A DNA stretch of 64,000 nt from Branchiostoma floridae (taxonomy: Eukaryota; Chordata; Leptocardii; Amphioxiformes; Branchiostomatidae), in the NCBI RefSeq assembly GCF_000003815.2, contig NW_023365694.1, positions 1 through 64,000 of the forward strand. The letters run 5' to 3'. The notes beneath the pieces are model-generated. The model did no database searches. It saw only the letters and a program-made list of their open reading frames with translations, and was not told the origin of the DNA. A program made the position numbers and the translations under genes. Shown here one piece after another: positions 47,801 through 59,800 of the stretch. Positions within the stretch are counted from its first letter, which is position 1. Each line of letters begins with the position of its first letter.

Positions 47801-50800
47801 CTAAAAATGTCTATTTTTGGCTCCAATGCCCTTGTATTAAAACCAAATGACCTGCAATTTGGTACATAGGTGCGTTTGACATATGACCACAGAACCCCAT
47901 CAACGCTTTATTCATTGTTAACTCCAAAAATGAGTTATTTTAGTTTTTTTGGCCATTTTTGACTAAAAATGTATATTTATTGCTCCTATGCCCTTGTATA
48001 GAAACCAAATGACCTGAAATTTGGTACAGAGGTGCATTGAACATATGCTCACAGGACCCCATTGACACTTTCTTCATAGATCACTTCAGAAATTAGTTAT
48101 TTTGGGGTTTTCAGTCATTTTTGACTAAAAATGTATATTTTTGGCTTCTATGCCCTTGTATGTAAACCAAATGACCTGAAATTTGGTACAAAGGTAAATT
48201 GGACATATGACAACAGGGCCCCAACAACACTTTCTTCATAGAGCACTTATGAAATGAGTTATTTTGGGATTTTTAGCCATTTTTAACTAAAAAATGTATA
48301 TTTTTGGCCCTTATATTGAAACCAAATGACCTAAAATTCGGCATGAAGGTGTGTAGGACAAGTGCCCACAGTACTTCCTTTTCCCTTTGAGCAAACATTA
48401 CTTCAAGTTGTTGAATTTTGGGATTTTTTCAAGGATGACGATGGATTGCAATATGCTGTATTTGCTCCTAAGCAAATGTCGGCCTTTCTAGTTATTCACC
48501 TGTTTGTTGTAACAATTTTCTGAAGTAAAATTGGTGATGAGTTTTGCTCAAGAAATACCAATGTTGTGCCCTTGGGAAAAAGATACAGTTTTCCTCACTC
48601 CAACCAGGTGTAAAAATGGGTACATGACTTCAGTTGGTGCGGCAAAAGACAGTGAGGAAGGAGAGGGATGGGCTCTGCCTTCCAATACCATGCCCCAGAC
48701 ACAGTGGATAATAACCCAATGTCCCTTCAGCGTCAAAAATGCTATGGGACTACTTGTTTTTGCTCAACAGTACCTTTAGGAAAACTTAAGGATATACAGT
48801 CTAAAGACATGTAGATAGTGGAAAATAAAAATGGCGCACACCTTGATGTCCCTCCTAACACACTCCATCCAAGTTTTTCTCGGTCTACCACAACCCCTGT
48901 TGCCTGACACTTTCAGTTTGGTGATGGTGTTTATACAAAATAAAATAAATGTAAAGGTATTGAAAATAAAAATGGCACTTACTTGTACAGGCTGGCCTCC
49001 TCCTGTTCCTTCTCCTTGTCTTGTTCCCTGCCCTCCTGCCACCGCAGAACGTACGACTGCAGGATGTGCCGCAGCTGCTGCAGGGTTGGGCCTGTCAGCT
49101 GACCTGTCTGCAGACTGTGGTTCCTCACATGCAGCAGGGCTGGCTGTAACAGGCTGAGAAATAACAGGTTTACAGTTAGACATGACTGCAATAGTGGGAG
49201 CATCTGCAGGGCTGGTCAGTCAGCTGCATCTTTCCTCAAATGCAGCAAAACTGGGTGTAACAGGCTTGAAAATAAAAATTTCAACTTAAGAAGGGCTAGA
49301 GGAAAGATATTATAACTGCCAAAGCAGTTTCAGGGTTGTGCCTATCAGCATCCCTTGAAAGCTATCACCTGAAATCCATACAAGTGGCATTTCATTGTTC
49401 CATGGCTAATAGTGACACAAAACTGAAATTCTACATGATTTTGAAGCTGAACATATATCCGGTACTGTGACGATGAATCAACAGTAACAAATCATTTCTT
49501 TTACACAGTCGCAAACTGTTTTTTAATAAACTGAGAACCAAGCAAGGTAAAATTGGCGTTGATATCTTAAATTACCACCCACCTTTCCACAGCCTTGTCA
49601 GAAAGCTGCGTCCCCTCTACTGTCTGCAGCTTTGCCACATTCTTTGCCAGAGATGCCGCCTCGGGAGAACACAGCGCACGGGCGAGGTCTAGCACTGTGG
49701 GGAACTCTGGTGAGACATGTGGGAACTTTCCAAGGCATCGGATCAAGTTTTCTGGAGTCTGGAGCTATAGTGTAGAGTAAGCAAAGACTTTGTGAATTTC
49801 TTTAACATAGAAGCTGACATCTCTCAAAAAATCTCTTCATTGGACTTTTCTTCCCTATTTTTTTAGTCACTAGCACAAAGACTTTTAGGTATAATGGTAG
49901 TCTACCAATTCTAAGAATTCTTTCTATATACTATTAGGTGATGTACACTTTACAACTAACTTTTGTCTCCACACCATGGTGTTGCTAGTAGGCTCTATAC
50001 ATAAGAAGATTGAGCAAATGTGAGGAATACTATGAAACTTTCTGCCAGTTTGTTTGTTTGAACCTTAATCTTAACAAAGACAAGTCAATTCAGAGCATTA
50101 AAGCCACAAATATATCAATTAATTTCACTTCATTGTTTTATCCTGGTACTGCTGGTGAGCTCCACACTCTCCATGCACAAGGATGGAGAAGGAGCTCCTA
50201 TCACCTTATTTTTCTAGTCTTGCAACAAAGGAGAATATTTAAACAAGTCACCTTCAACGTAGGTGAGAGGGTCAGGTCCAGACTGCTCCTCTGTAGGGAG
50301 ATGTACACTGCGCTGGCTGCCAGCCGCATCCCATGGACCATCTTACAAGTTCAACATATTTAGTTTAGTTAATACATTCATTACATGCACACTGTAATAG
50401 GCTTCCCTGTTTGTAAATGTATCATATCTTATTAATAATAAATAGTTATGAATTATGATGGAAAACTGATCTTCTTTCTTTCATTAGTCTGAAACAAACA
50501 CAGAACCAACAAGGGTTTCCTATTTAGAGTGGCAGAACTTTTTCTCAGCTATGGCATCATCAAGTAGGCTATGACAGAATCAAATGCCAACGAGGATCTT
50601 AGACAGCAGTTTTGGTAAAAAGACTGCTGAATTTTGTACAACAGTTGCATAACAAACCCAAGAATGCCTTCAGTTTGCCACTGACACCGTAGCTTACCTG
50701 GGTTATACCACTGAGGAAGGGGTGAGCAGGTAGCTTACCTGGGTTATACCACTGAGGAAGGGGGTGAGCAGGTAGCTTACCTGGGTCATACCACTGAGGA

Positions 50801-53800
50801 AGGGGGTGAGCAAGTCGGCATACATGGGTTATACCACTGAGGAAGGGGTGAGCAGGTAGCTTACCTGGGTTATACCACTGAGGAAGGGGGTGAGAGCAGG
50901 TAGCTTACCTGGGTCATACCACTGAGGAAGGGGGTGAGCAGGTAGCTTACCTGGGTTATACCACTGAGGAAGGGGGTGAGCAGGTAGCTTACCTGGGTTA
51001 TACCACTGAGGAAGGGGGTGAGCAGGTAGCTTACCTGGGTTATACCACTGAGGAAGGGGGTGAGAAGGTAGCTTACCTGGGTTATACCACTGAGGAAGGG
51101 GGTGAGCAGGTCGGCGTACATGGGGTAGTCCCTCTGCATGTGTCTAAGGAACTGGTGCTGAGACGTCTGCCACGCCTGCTCCTGGCTCAGGAGACTCCTC
51201 AACTGACGGGGCAAGACATACAGGATCTTAAGATCCAAACCAAGGCATTCTAAAGTCTTAGCATAGAAAATTGATGGGAAAAAAAGATTTTTGATAAACG
51301 CAAAACTCTAGATTATTATTTCCTATTGACAAAAGCATTGATAGTGACCACCTGTCGAATATAACCATCTCGAGTTGTCATTATTCACAACTTCCATCTA
51401 TTTCTCAAGGTATTCTAAAGTCTCAGCATAGAAAATTTATGTAAAAAAAAAGATTTTTTTGATGAACATAAAAGTCTAAATCCTTTCCAACAGCATATAG
51501 GCCATTACTGAGCTAAGAACAAGGAAAACAATTATACCATCAACAAAATAACTCTTTCAGACAGAACTGTACAAGGGACCACCTCTAACATAAGGACCAT
51601 CTGGCCATGGACACACAATGTATCTTTAACCCATACTAGTGCCCATTGTGGCTTCTTTCTGGTGGTTATTAGAGAGATCACATTACTATTGACCTTGGCA
51701 TGAAGAACCCTACCTGTAGTGTCCATCTTTCTACTGTGATTTATTTTCTTCTTTCAGTGGCCACTATTGTAAAGGTTCCATTTCTAAAACGTAAGCTCCT
51801 TCCCACCTTGTTGTGCTGTCCCTTCATGAGTTTGCCCTCCCCACCGTTGGCCAGGCCTGTCAGCAGAGCCAGGACAGTGTCTTGTGAGCCCACACTGCTC
51901 TGGTAGTGGCGGACATCCCTCAGAATCGCATCAAACTGTAAAACGTGCAAAAATTGTTGAAATTTTTCATAATCACATATACATAGGGTCTAAACTAGCA
52001 TTCTTGATTCATTAATGAGAAAACAATCGAAGGTCAAAATGCCAGGGATAAACCCTTAAACCACTAAGTTAAAATCTGACACTTTAAGTTTGAGTCAGTC
52101 ACGTCGAACTGTGCTGACCTTCCGTAAACTGGAAGTGTGACGACGTTGACTGTAAATTCATGGTGAATGTTTCCTTTGTGTTTAAACAAAGCTTAGCATA
52201 TACAACAGTGTGGATGTTACTGACACAGATAAGTTTTCATACGAACTTTAAAAGTTTACAGATATTACAAATTTTCCTGATACTTTCAATCAATAGCTAC
52301 AGCACACATGCACCTGTGAGGGCGATGGCCTGGTAGCCACCCTGGTCCCCAGTTCCTTCTCCTGCTCCTTGAGATGCTCCAGCCTGGTCACTAAGAACCC
52401 GACCCTGGGGTGAAGGTTCCGCAGTCCGACCTTTGTCAGGTCCAGAGGTCGTCCGGTCAGAAGCTGGGAGGACATGTTCCTGACCTTCAGCTCTGTCTCA
52501 AGGGCACGGATCTGGGAGGGGGAGATATCAATGGAGAAATAGACATAAATGTCAGTACAGAAAGTTTTACTACAAAGGGTGAATTTATTGATACTGGTAT
52601 GAAACTGATATTTCTTGCTGGACCATCAACAGACAAAAAAGAATCAGTGGATCTGTTGTTGCACAGAATAGAAGATGTACAGTACTGACAGAGAAGGTCA
52701 CATGTTTTGGGGCTTACTGGAAAATAAGATAAAAAATGTAAGGCCCTAAAAGCACAGATTTAGCAGGCCATTGTAACTCTTTCAAACACTATAGCTGAAA
52801 TTTTATCTAGAAACACTTCAAAGTTGAGTATACAGACAGCAAGGCGAGTACAGTTAGATTTGAGTCAGAGTGTCTTCACTGGCGTCTTGATCCAGACCTG
52901 TAGGCGTACCTTTAGTAGTATCGAGTATCATCCTGAGTATTTCCAGTAGTATCCAGTATAATCTCTATAATTACAATACTTCAGAATCTGTGCTATAATC
53001 AGGATTAGGTCTGGATCTTGACCAGAATTGTCAGTGCTGGTATTCTGGTTACCACTATTCATGATAACAAATTTTCAGTTCTATACCACATGTACAACGT
53101 ACCTCCTCCCTGACATAGCCCAGCTTGACCGCCTGTTTCTCAGCCGGGTCCACAGGACCTTGTGGTGCAAGCAGCTGCACCTGCAGCAAGCCCAGCTGCA
53201 CCCAGGTGCTACCACGTTCCCTCCTGTACCGCCACTCCTCTCTACCCCGTTCCCTGACGTCCTGGTGAACCATGTCCTCCAGACTTTGCAGGCAGGTGGT
53301 GAGCAGGTTCAGGGTGGACTGGTGGATTAGGAGGTTCTGTGAAGTTGTTTGTTCCTTCCAGGTGGCTTGGGATGTAAGATCATCCTGAACAAGGTCTAGA
53401 AAATTGTATGAAAAAATCGAGAGTTTAAATTTCAATTTTAGTGCAGGATAGTGCTGTTTTACTGCATATGAGATTGTCCCTCTTGAAACCCTTATACAGT
53501 AGAAGCCTGTTAATTGCATGCACAACATATTACTGCACACTTCTGTTGATTACACAGAATCCCCAAATCCCAAACCGGTGCAGTACAGTAACTTGCCATT
53601 GTTCCAACACCCAGATAATTGAACGAAATATGCTGGCAAAGGAGGTGTGCAATTAGACGGCTTCTACTTTACTGATTTCTTCTAGTTCAATAAGCAGCCC
53701 TTTTTGACAGCCAATATAGAGTAAGAGGGGAGGACAAGCCATGATGTGGAAACGAACAGTAGAGCGTGACCTGGCAGAGATGGGATGCACTTGGGAGGGA

Positions 53801-56800
53801 GTGTAGAGAGCAGCTTCAGACAGGAAGACTTGGAGAACGATGACGGCCCGCCTCAGCAAAGTCTGATATGCAGCGAGGATGAGTGAGTGAGTGAGTGAGT
53901 GAGATAGAGTAACTTTGTACATCATGAACACAAACATACAAGCCACTAAACACTCACCAGTGAGAATCTCCCTAGCTCTGTCCACCACAGGAGAGGAGGC
54001 TTTCTCTGTTGCCATGGCTACATCTGTTACTATGGAAACCCATTCTGGATGTCTCTCAGTAGGAATCAGCGCAGTCAGGGCTTGGAGCAGCTGGGCAGTG
54101 CACAGACACAGGTACCTCCTGTCTGAAACCCTGAGAACGAGAAAGCAATGGTTGAGCACTAAGGGTTGGTACCAGACCATGGCATGGTCCAGCTCCAGAG
54201 GATCAGGTCCAGACATGAACCTGAACCTAATTGTTTGTGAATGGGCAATACTCAACAATGGTCCATTTCACTACAAAGGAATCTGTTTGGCGGAGTATCC
54301 TATCTTCGCATAAACAACGCTAACTGCCTCTGTTAAGTTAGACGAAGATTGACTGTAGAAACTTGATAAAAATGATTATCAACTCTCCTGTACTTCACTC
54401 TTGCCATTTTCTTGGCACAATACGCAGCAAAACATGTGACCGCCTGTCCCTGTAGTGCCAGTATAATCCGTTCATTTTCTAATACATGTAGATCCAACAT
54501 TCAGTCCACTGAATCCACAAATAACTGAGCAAAATTTGGAAACAGTAATATGCATTTGACAGCATTTGCTGTCTTTCAATGGTGACCAAGATTTTAAATG
54601 CTAATAAATCCAGATCTTTGCTTAGCCTGTGAAGAAAGCTAGCAGATGCTCATTGACCAAAAGATTTCTGTTGACGAAATTCTATCCAGTTGCTTGAGTA
54701 GCCTTAACCCTGTGCATCTTATCACCTGGATGTCTAACCTTCATCAATGTACTTACCAAAATTGATGACCAGGATCCTTCAAGCTGCAGGCATTAGACCA
54801 GAGGTGTTGGGACAGCCTCTGGAGCTGCTGCAGTTTTTCCTGGCACTGTCCCAGGGCTACACTGGGCAGCTGAATGGGTCCTGTCTGGGCCCCTCCCTCC
54901 CAGAGGACATGGAACACAGCTGGGGTGTGGAGAGAGGACAGGAGTGCAGCGGGGCCCTGGAACAGGGGAGGTTAAAGTTAAAGTTGTCTGGCATCTGTAA
55001 CAGATGCTTAGGCATGGTGCCCATCTCTATTTCTGTAGCCCTTGGGCCACACATTTGTGCCAGCCACTACAGCAGGGGGCTAGTCCGCTGATAGTGATGT
55101 GTGTTTAACCCACATACTCTTCCTCATTAGTGCTGCGTGCTAAGCAGAGAAAGCAGCAAGCACCATTCGTATAGAGTCTTTGGTATGACTCAGCCGGGGA
55201 TCAAACTCACGACCTACTGAATGCAAGGTGAACACTCTACCCACTTGGCCATTGCACCGGAGCAGGAAGAGGGAAGAGAAAAAGATGTCTAAATATGGCT
55301 TACTTTCATATTTCAGGTTTTCAATGTATACAAGTATTCATAAGGACACAATCTTGAAAGTTCAAAGTTAAGCAATCTTTTTCTGGTGTTCCTCAAAGAC
55401 CGAGAGAGCACTAGTAGGTGGTTGATGTCTTCTTTTATCATATTCCCTGATGCAAGTCTTTATTTTATGTCTTCAAATGCTGTGAAAAAGTTAGTTTTAC
55501 CCGACAAGTTTGTTATTTGTTCAAGTGACATGTGTTATCTTTTTTTTTTTAGATATAGCTGCAGTCAAACTACATGTACTTGGTACTAAACAAATGGAGA
55601 TCAATGAATTACAACTCATGATAACAAAGCAAAGCTATCTTTTCCATTACCTTCAGGCTGCCAGGAATTTCAACCAAACTTTGCAGAGCCTCTTCCTCTG
55701 ATTCAGCTGAGGGGTTCCTGGGTTTCCATGACAACCATTGAGCGAGGTCTGAGGTCACCGTACTGCTCCAGCACCTGTTGTGGAACTGCAGCACCAGGGA
55801 GGAGACCTGCTCTGTCAAGTATTTCACCAGACTGGCCTGTGGAGATATGAAAAAAAAAAAGATTTGTCATGTTGCACAGCATTACTTCAAAGAGAATTAC
55901 TAAATTTGATTTGATGTTTTTTGTATTTAGGTATTAAAAGGATTGCTGACTTGAAATTGAAATTAAAAGGAGGTCTGGTGAGAAAGACCAGAACAAGGAT
56001 TTTTGTCATGTTTTCCTCATGTCCCTTTGTTTTCGTCTTTTTTTGCTTCTTCTTTAACTTGAAAATATCTCAGAATCAAAGAAAAATGGTGTGGCCTGAT
56101 AATCTATAGCAGGCTTTTGGAGGAAAATTAATCCACTTCCCTTAAATTGTCCTTGCACTCATTCTTTGTCTGAAACTCAACTAGCTTTCTGACCATTATA
56201 AACCACTACACACAAGCAGAAGCAAACTCCTTACATTGCTGTTCCCATTCTGCTGCAGTATTTGGTACAGTGCTGTCTGCAGTGGGCTGGTAGGCAGGTG
56301 GGTTGTGTTGTAATGCAGGAAACTCTCCACCTTCTGCTGGGTCTCTTCTATGGGAAATGAGCTGCCACTGAAAGAGAACAAATTTTCCCATTCATGCATA
56401 AAATTTGGCACTTGAAAGCATGCCAGTCAAAAAAATGTAATTAAATCTAATTGGAACACGTTTGAGCTCAGAGATCAAGGATGTGCACAGCTCTGGAAGG
56501 ATACTTAAAAATTGATACAATACAAAACTGCAAAAATTATGGATACAGAAACACTGACATCATCTTTACCTTGTGAAAATAACCTATATTTATCAATTCT
56601 GCATACAACAAGTTAGATGTTTTAGGTTTAAAAATGAGTGCATTTGCTTTTTCCTTTGGAAGTGATGTATGTACCAAAGATCTCCCCAAAAAGCAGTGCT
56701 CAAAACAGCAAGAAAACTACAGGAAAAAGAAAGCACAGAACTAAATGAATACATTAGTTTTATGACACACATACACTGATACCTACCTTGTTGTTCGCGA

Positions 56801-59800
56801 TAGTCTTAGTCTGATCAAGTCTGTGACCAGCTGCAGCTCGGCCAGCAGACTGGAGTGCTCCAGCAGCGGCCACATCTGAACTCTGGTCACCAGGTCAGCT
56901 GGGGCAGGGTGTGGTGCTGATTCTGTCTCCATGGCAACAGGGTCAGAGGTCAACAACAGTCCATGGGCTCTCAACTCAGCTTCCATGACCTCTATAGCTC
57001 CCTCCACATCTGTAACTGGTGTGTAAAATAGAGTAAGAACTAAAGGAATACTTTTATCAAATGCAGTGTCACAGTTCAAACAGATGCAGTGGAGCTACTA
57101 CTACTACTGACAGTCAGTTTATTACAATACTCACAAAAATTGTAGCGGGGGAGCCTTGAATTAATAAGTAATTTCTTTTTTTCTCAGCCTGAGAACCAAA
57201 AGTCATTAAAACAGCATTCAAAACTTGTTGAATTTTACTTCATTTTCTACACTTACAAAACAGTATCATCATAAATATAACTGCATACATTTGTCAATTA
57301 TGCAACTTGAAATCTGCTGAAATGACCCACCTATCTCTGATGACCCAACTGTGTTCAGCTGATGCAGCCTCACCAGCAGCTCTGCCAATGACCTTCCAAC
57401 AGATGACCCCTGGGTCACTTGGAACACCACTCTTCTCTCAAGGTCACAGCTTCTTAACTGCTTCTGCTTGAAAAAAAAATATGGGTCAATCTTTTTGAAA
57501 GACTTTTTGAAAGTATTTCCTTTCCTGCTAAATTGAAAAAAATTTTCTTGTACTAATCAACGTTAAGAACTTGAAGATGAAGAATTCTTCCTTTGACATG
57601 CATGTGTAGATAGAGAATCTATTAGACAAAATATCATTATGTCATCATATTGCTCTGCCAGCTCATTCTAATGACGCTGAAGAATTGAGTGATGGATGTC
57701 ACTCAAAATGTCAGTAAGTCATCTCCAAATCTTATATAGCTGAAGAGATTTACATTTTTATCTTCATAAAGTATCACACATCATCATATTCAGTAATAGC
57801 TTAAGTGGAACTTTCAAGCTGATTAAAATCACCTTGTTTCCTGTGACCTCTAAGCAGTCTGCGACCTTGTGACATCTCCCCACCAGTTCTGCGACCTTGA
57901 CCGTGCTGAAGGAGGCAGGATGCCCCATGGCCCCCCACAGAGCCAGCTGGACCAGTGCAGCTGCCCTGTCATGGCCCAGACAATCCTGCAGCTGATTCAT
58001 GACAGTCTGAAGGGTCAGAGGTAGGCTGCAGGGAAATGCAATAAATATCAAATGAGAATTTAATTTCGCGGTAGCGGGAAAAAGGACTTTTCGCGGTGGT
58101 TTTAAATTCGCTGTAAAACCATCGACTGCAGTCCAATACCATGATAGAAAAATGTTTGCGGTGGTTTCAAGTTTGTGGTGAAGTGATCACCGCAAAAAAC
58201 GCGAACATTAATCCACCGCGAACATTTCTGCATTTACAGTATTAAGTTCAACCAGCAAGTTTTCAGGAAGCCTGAATCGGCCCTGTCATGGCCCAGATAA
58301 TCCTGCAGCTGGCTGATCACTGTCTGCAGGGCCAAGGGCAGACTGCAGGGAAATGTAATCATGACAAATATCAAGTCTTAATTACTGATCAATATTAATT
58401 AATCTAGCCAAGTTTTCAGGAACCAGTGCAGCGGCTCTGTCATGACCCAGACATTCCTGCATCTATCTGGCTCAGGACTGTCTGCAGTGCCAGAGGAAGG
58501 CTGCAGGGAATAGCAACAAATATCAAGTGTTAATTACTGATTAAAGTTCAACCAGCAAGTTTTTAGGAACCCTGAATTGGCTCTGGCTCATGACTGTCTG
58601 CAGGGCTGCTTTCTCATCCTCAATTTACACAGCACCAACTCTAAAGACAGAGTCTGCTGGCAATCTTCCATCAAGACTTTACATCTAAATACAAGCATGT
58701 TTTACCCTCACTTGATGGGGAACAACAGATTGTGTAGTACTACTTATTGTGTGTAAAGAACTCTGATCTATAGACATCCAGAAATCAAGTGAAACTACAT
58801 ATAAATTAAATACATTTAATAATGAACTGCAGAATTTTCTTCTCTTTAGTATATATAATACCTCACCTGTCCTGGGTTGTGAGAAGCCCGACAGTTGGTA
58901 CAGTCTTCCTGCAGACCCACCCCCAGTGCAGACTGAGCATGCCCAGTGACACCTGCTGTACGTCCACATGGCAGGTACACACCTGCCAGAACCTGTCCCG
59001 CCACTGAAGGCCGACCTCAACCTGAAAGAAAAATGGAAATTACTCTCACAAAAGTTTGATTGCTTTAATCTTGGTTCTAAAACTTGTGTTGCTGTTTTCT
59101 CACTGAAAACAAACTTTGGCCTGAAAGAAAAAAAAATCATGAAATTTTTACAGTTTTGCCTTGGTACTGAAACTAATGCTGCTGTTCCCTCCACTGAAAG
59201 CTACTCTCGAGGCAGAGGTTAGACTGGTTCTTTTTGTCTTTTTCAGCAGTTTTCTATTTTGCCAGGTTTTCTGTCCTTCTGGCAGACAAAAAGGAAAACC
59301 TGAGAAAAAGACATTACAAACCAGCCAGAGCCTAACCTCAGCTTTGACAGTAACTGAAAGCCAGCTTCCACTCGAATCAACAGAAGTTTAACAATGCTGT
59401 CCCTAGTGCTGAAATATTTGCTGCTGTTAATGTCTAAACATTAAACATTTTTATGTGCTGTGCCATTTTTGTCCCAAAGTATGGACAAGAAGGACAGAAA
59501 GTGGTCCTTTATGTAGGCTTTCACTTTATTTCAAAGGTATTCTGGAAAGACCTAGACTAAAGATATTATATGCTATCGGTCAGATTGTTGTCCCTTGTAT
59601 GTTCAGTTTCAAAAAGTCAAGTTACAATTAATTCTGCAATGAATCATTGTTAAAAAAACATGGTTACTATTTTTACATCTAAACACAGGTAAGTTGGTTA
59701 TATAAGGACATACCATAGACAGATTTTCATCACTCAGTGTCTCCTTCTGACTGATGCACTCCTCCAAGAAGGCATCAAATTCCTTGAAGAATGGAAGCAA

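Noticed and set aside
50698-51118. Regularly spaced repeats resembling a CRISPR array
   Set aside because: The units are contiguous copies with no unique spacers, in a eukaryotic intron. The same applies to 7793-8640 and 41629-42052.
54123-54130. Use of the nearer AG acceptor for midasin exon 15
   Set aside because: It would create a TGA stop at the junction; the upstream AG keeps the frame and yields WVSDRRYL.
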